Shown: positions 4,463 through 6,271 of the stretch, in pieces
Numbering within the stretch: position 1 is the stretch's first letter
Layout of the letters: each line of letters begins with the position of its first letter
NCBI GenBank assembly: GCA_028290325.1
Contig: JAQGJY010000310.1
Coordinates: forward strand, 1-6,271
Reading direction: 5' to 3'
DNA length: 6,271 nt
Origin: Tardiphaga sp.
GTDB taxonomy: Bacteria > Pseudomonadota > Alphaproteobacteria > Rhizobiales > Xanthobacteraceae
Notes under the pieces: model-generated
Seen by the model: the letters and a program-made list of their open reading frames with translations, nothing else
Databases searched by the model: none
Told to the model about the DNA's origin: nothing
Translations under genes and position numbers: made by a program

Positions 4463-5983
4463 ATGTCCGCTTCGAAATCCGCCACACCGACCACGCTGTA
4501 CGACAAGATCTGGAATGACCATCTGGTCCACGAGGCCGATGACGGCACCTGTCTCCTCTATATCGATCGCCATCTGGTCCATGAAGTGACGTCGCCGCAA
4601 GCCTTCGAGGGCCTGCGCACCGCCGGCCGCCGCGTTCATGCGCCCGAGAAGACGCTGGCCGTCGTCGATCACAACGTCCCGACCACGGATCGCAGCAAGC
4701 CCAATCCCGATCCGGAAAGCGCCGAGCAGATCGCGGCTTTGGCCGAGAACGCCCGTGAGTTCGGCGTCACCTATTACAACGAACACGACATCCGGCAGGG
4801 CATCGTGCACGTCATCGGTCCGGAGCAGGGCTTCACGCTGCCCGGCACCACCATCGTCTGTGGTGACAGCCACACCTCGACGCATGGCGCGTTCGGCGCG
4901 TTGGCGCATGGCATCGGCACGTCGGAGGTCGAGCACGTTCTGGCGACGCAGACGCTGATCCAGAAGAAGGCCAAGAACATGCGCGCGACCGTCGACGGCA
5001 AATTGCCGGACGGCGTGACCTCGAAGGACATCATCCTCGCCATCATCGGTGAGATCGGCACCGCGGGCGGCACCGGCTACGTGCTGGAATATGCCGGCGA
5101 GGCGATCCGTGCGCTGTCGATGGAAGGCCGCATGACGGTCTGCAACATGTCGATCGAAGGTGGCGCGCGCGCCGGCCTGATCGCGCCGGACCAGAAGGCT
5201 TATGACTTCTTGAAAGGCCGCCCGATGGCGCCGAAGGGCGAGACCTGGGATGCGGCGATGCGTTACTGGGAAACGTTGCGCTCCGACGACGGCGCGCATT
5301 TCGACCATGAAATCCGGCTCGACGCGGCCAAGCTGCCGCCGATCGTGACCTGGGGCACGTCGCCGGAGGACGTGGTCTCGATCTCCGGCGTGGTGCCCGA
5401 TCCCGATCAGATTCCCGACGAAGCCAAGCGGCTGTCGAAGCATCGGGCGCTGGATTACATGGGCCTGAAGGCCGGCACCAAGATCACCGACATCAAACTC
5501 GATCGCATCTTCATCGGCTCCTGCACCAATGGCCGCATCGAGGATCTGCGCGCGGTGGCCAAGGTCGTCGAGGGCAAGACCGTCAACGGCAATCTCAACG
5601 CGATGATCGTGCCGGGATCGGGTCTGGTGAAGGAGCAGGCGGAAGCCGAGGGCCTGCACAAGATCTTCCTCAAGGCAGGCTTCGAATGGCGCGAGCCGGG
5701 CTGCTCGATGTGTCTGGCGATGAACCCGGACAAGCTGGCGCCGGAAGAGCGCTGCGCCTCGACGTCGAATCGCAATTTCGAGGGCCGTCAGGGCTTCAAG
5801 GGACGGACGCATCTGGTGTCGCCGGCGATGGCGGCGGCGGCGGCGATCGCCGGGCACTTCGTCGAGATTCGCGAGTGGCGCGGAGGCCGCGTGCCCCGGC
5901 GCAACGCGATACGCCAGCGCTGCTCTTGCATCGCAAGCATCGCTTCGCGGAGCCGGGGCGTGACGACGACACGATGCCTTTGA
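4463..5983 (+). CDS. leuC: 3-isopropylmalate dehydratase large subunit, with C-terminal extension
   Basis: LeuC, with LeuD, isomerises 2-isopropylmalate to 3-isopropylmalate, the second step of leucine biosynthesis, in the cytoplasm. It belongs to the aconitase family and binds a 4Fe-4S cluster. Cluster cysteines are Cys354 in GSCTNGR and Cys414/Cys417 in GCSMCLAMN. Other signatures are NVPTTDR, CGDSHTSTHGAFGALAHGIGTSEVEHVLATQ and MSIEGGARAGLIAPD. The start MSASKSATPTTLYDKIWNDH fits the family; upstream there is only a weak GAAAG. The normal protein ends near HFVEIREWR (residue 473). Here the frame continues for 33 Arg- and Cys-rich residues to a TGA at 5981-5983. The codon after the last conserved Arg is GGA (5882-5884), one base from TGA. 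leuD is not adjacent in the window. The next gene is convergent. Confidence 0.95.
   Translation: MSASKSATPTTLYDKIWNDHLVHEADDGTCLLYIDRHLVHEVTSPQAFEGLRTAGRRVHAPEKTLAVVDHNVPTTDRSKPNPDPESAEQIAALAENAREFGVTYYNEHDIRQGIVHVIGPEQGFTLPGTTIVCGDSHTSTHGAFGALAHGIGTSEVEHVLATQTLIQKKAKNMRATVDGKLPDGVTSKDIILAIIGEIGTAGGTGYVLEYAGEAIRALSMEGRMTVCNMSIEGGARAGLIAPDQKAYDFLKGRPMAPKGETWDAAMRYWETLRSDDGAHFDHEIRLDAAKLPPIVTWGTSPEDVVSISGVVPDPDQIPDEAKRLSKHRALDYMGLKAGTKITDIKLDRIFIGSCTNGRIEDLRAVAKVVEGKTVNGNLNAMIVPGSGLVKEQAEAEGLHKIFLKAGFEWREPGCSMCLAMNPDKLAPEERCASTSNRNFEGRQGFKGRTHLVSPAMAAAAAIAGHFVEIREWRGGRVPRRNAIRQRCSCIASIASRSRGVTTTRCL
5893..5959. repeat. Palindromic element inside the 3' extension of leuC
   Basis: Perfect 8-bp inverted repeats, GCCCCGGC (5893-5900) and GCCGGGGC (5952-5959), bound a 67-bp unit with an inner hairpin CTTGC-ATC-GCAAG (5925-5937). 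The whole unit lies in the 33-codon extension of leuC. If the leuC stop was once at 5882-5884, it was originally a 3' intergenic palindrome, either a dispersed repeat or a terminator stem without a T run. It is unrelated in sequence to the two repeats around trmD and rplS. Whether it recurs in the genome cannot be judged from one copy. Confidence 0.5.
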
Positions 5984-5984
5984 T

Positions 5985-6018
5985 AGGTCCCGGGCTGGGC
6001 CCGCGCCTGCGCGGACCT
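5985..6018. terminator. Stacked inverted repeats between convergent genes, possible terminator
   Basis: AGGTCC (5985-5990) pairs with GGACCT (6013-6018). Inside lie two overlapping smaller stems: CGGGC-TGG-GCCCG (5991-6003) and CCGCG with CGCGG (6001-6014). The structure starts just after the leuC stop and lies 27 bp from the stop of the minus-strand gene, so it could help end transcription from both sides. No T run follows on either strand, so intrinsic termination is uncertain. Confidence 0.35.
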
Positions 6019-6044
6019 CGCCCGAACCGGCGTGAGCTGGTCGG

Positions 6045-6271
6045 TCAATCGCGGGATTGCCGCGCCGGCGATCGCCACGCACCGGCATTGCGCCCCGCGA
6101 TCATCCAGTAAATCAAGCCACCAACAATCCCCGCGCCGGTCATCACTTCGAGATGACGGCGCACGATGCCGTCGAAGCGCCACGACTCCGTGTCGAACGG
6201 CACGAGGCCGAGATAGCAGGCCAGCCCGACCACGCCGCCGCCGAGCGCATAGGCCAGCACGCCGCGGATCG
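6045..6271 (-). CDS. C-terminal part of a small membrane protein of unknown function (cut by window edge)
   Basis: Only the last 74 or so residues are visible. The frame is open to the window edge (codons for I-R-G precede the GTG at 6258-6260), so the true start is almost certainly outside. Two hydrophobic segments suitable as membrane helices can be seen. One starts VLAYALGGGVVGLACYLGLV; the other is MTGAGIVGGLIYWMIAGRNAG. A short polar stretch with FDTESWRFDGIVRRHLE separates them. The tail is basic (GAWRSPARQSRD). I do not recognise a named family; small proteins ending in a GGLIYWMIAGR-type helix look familiar from Bradyrhizobium hypotheticals. It is convergent with leuC, so it does not share its transcript. 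Confidence 0.6.
   Translation of the reverse strand, partial: IRGVLAYALGGGVVGLACYLGLVPFDTESWRFDGIVRRHLEVMTGAGIVGGLIYWMIAGRNAGAWRSPARQSRD

Noticed and set aside
4335..4589. 84-codon Cys-containing frame (NACGLCC) overlapping the leuC start
   Set aside because: Its second half overlaps leuC by 127 bp in another frame, it has no Shine-Dalgarno, and the C-terminal half is Pro/Arg-rich shadow sequence. CGLCC alone is not enough to argue for a metal-binding peptide.
4295..6088. 597-codon minus-strand open frame opposite leuC
   Set aside because: It runs antisense to the well-conserved leuC. Its Arg/His/Asp/Ala-rich translation has no recognisable domain and is typical of antisense frames in GC-rich DNA.

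Overview
This is a GC-rich chromosomal segment from an alphaproteobacterium. The protein sequences of Ffh, RimM, TrmD, L19 and LeuC look most like those of the Bradyrhizobium / Rhodopseudomonas / Afipia / Nitrobacter group. That placement rests on recognition of the sequences, not on a database search. The window is mostly conserved housekeeping DNA. I see no defence system, mobile-element protein, CRISPR array, tRNA or rRNA, and no sign of a new multi-gene system.

Layout: a short upstream region with a strong nested hairpin (47-79) leads into the plus-strand cluster ffh (SRP GTPase), rpsP (ribosomal protein S16), rimM (16S maturation factor), trmD (tRNA m1G37 methyltransferase) and rplS (ribosomal protein L19). 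The cluster ends at a clear intrinsic terminator (4030-4059). A gene-free stretch of about 450 bp follows. It holds a dispersed palindromic repeat and a leader with four successive hairpins, and then comes leuC (large subunit of isopropylmalate isomerase). After leuC, a convergent minus-strand membrane protein of unknown function runs off the right edge. leuD is not adjacent to leuC in this window.

Functionally, the first five genes belong to protein synthesis and delivery. Ffh targets nascent membrane proteins, S16 and RimM serve 30S assembly, TrmD prevents +1 frameshifting by methylating G37, and L19 sits at the 30S-50S interface. leuC is a separate transcription unit for leucine biosynthesis.

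The interest lies between and at the ends of genes. Two related palindromic repeats, of the family whose spurious translations read like RNDEAIQ, lie between rimM and trmD (inside the operon) and after the rplS terminator. The most upstream ATG of trmD falls inside the terminal repeat of the first copy, so the real start is probably 2794. The leuC frame runs 33 codons past the usual LeuC C-terminus, through a separate 67-bp palindrome, which looks like loss of the ancestral stop codon. The rplS and leuC leaders contain unexplained RNA-structure potential.
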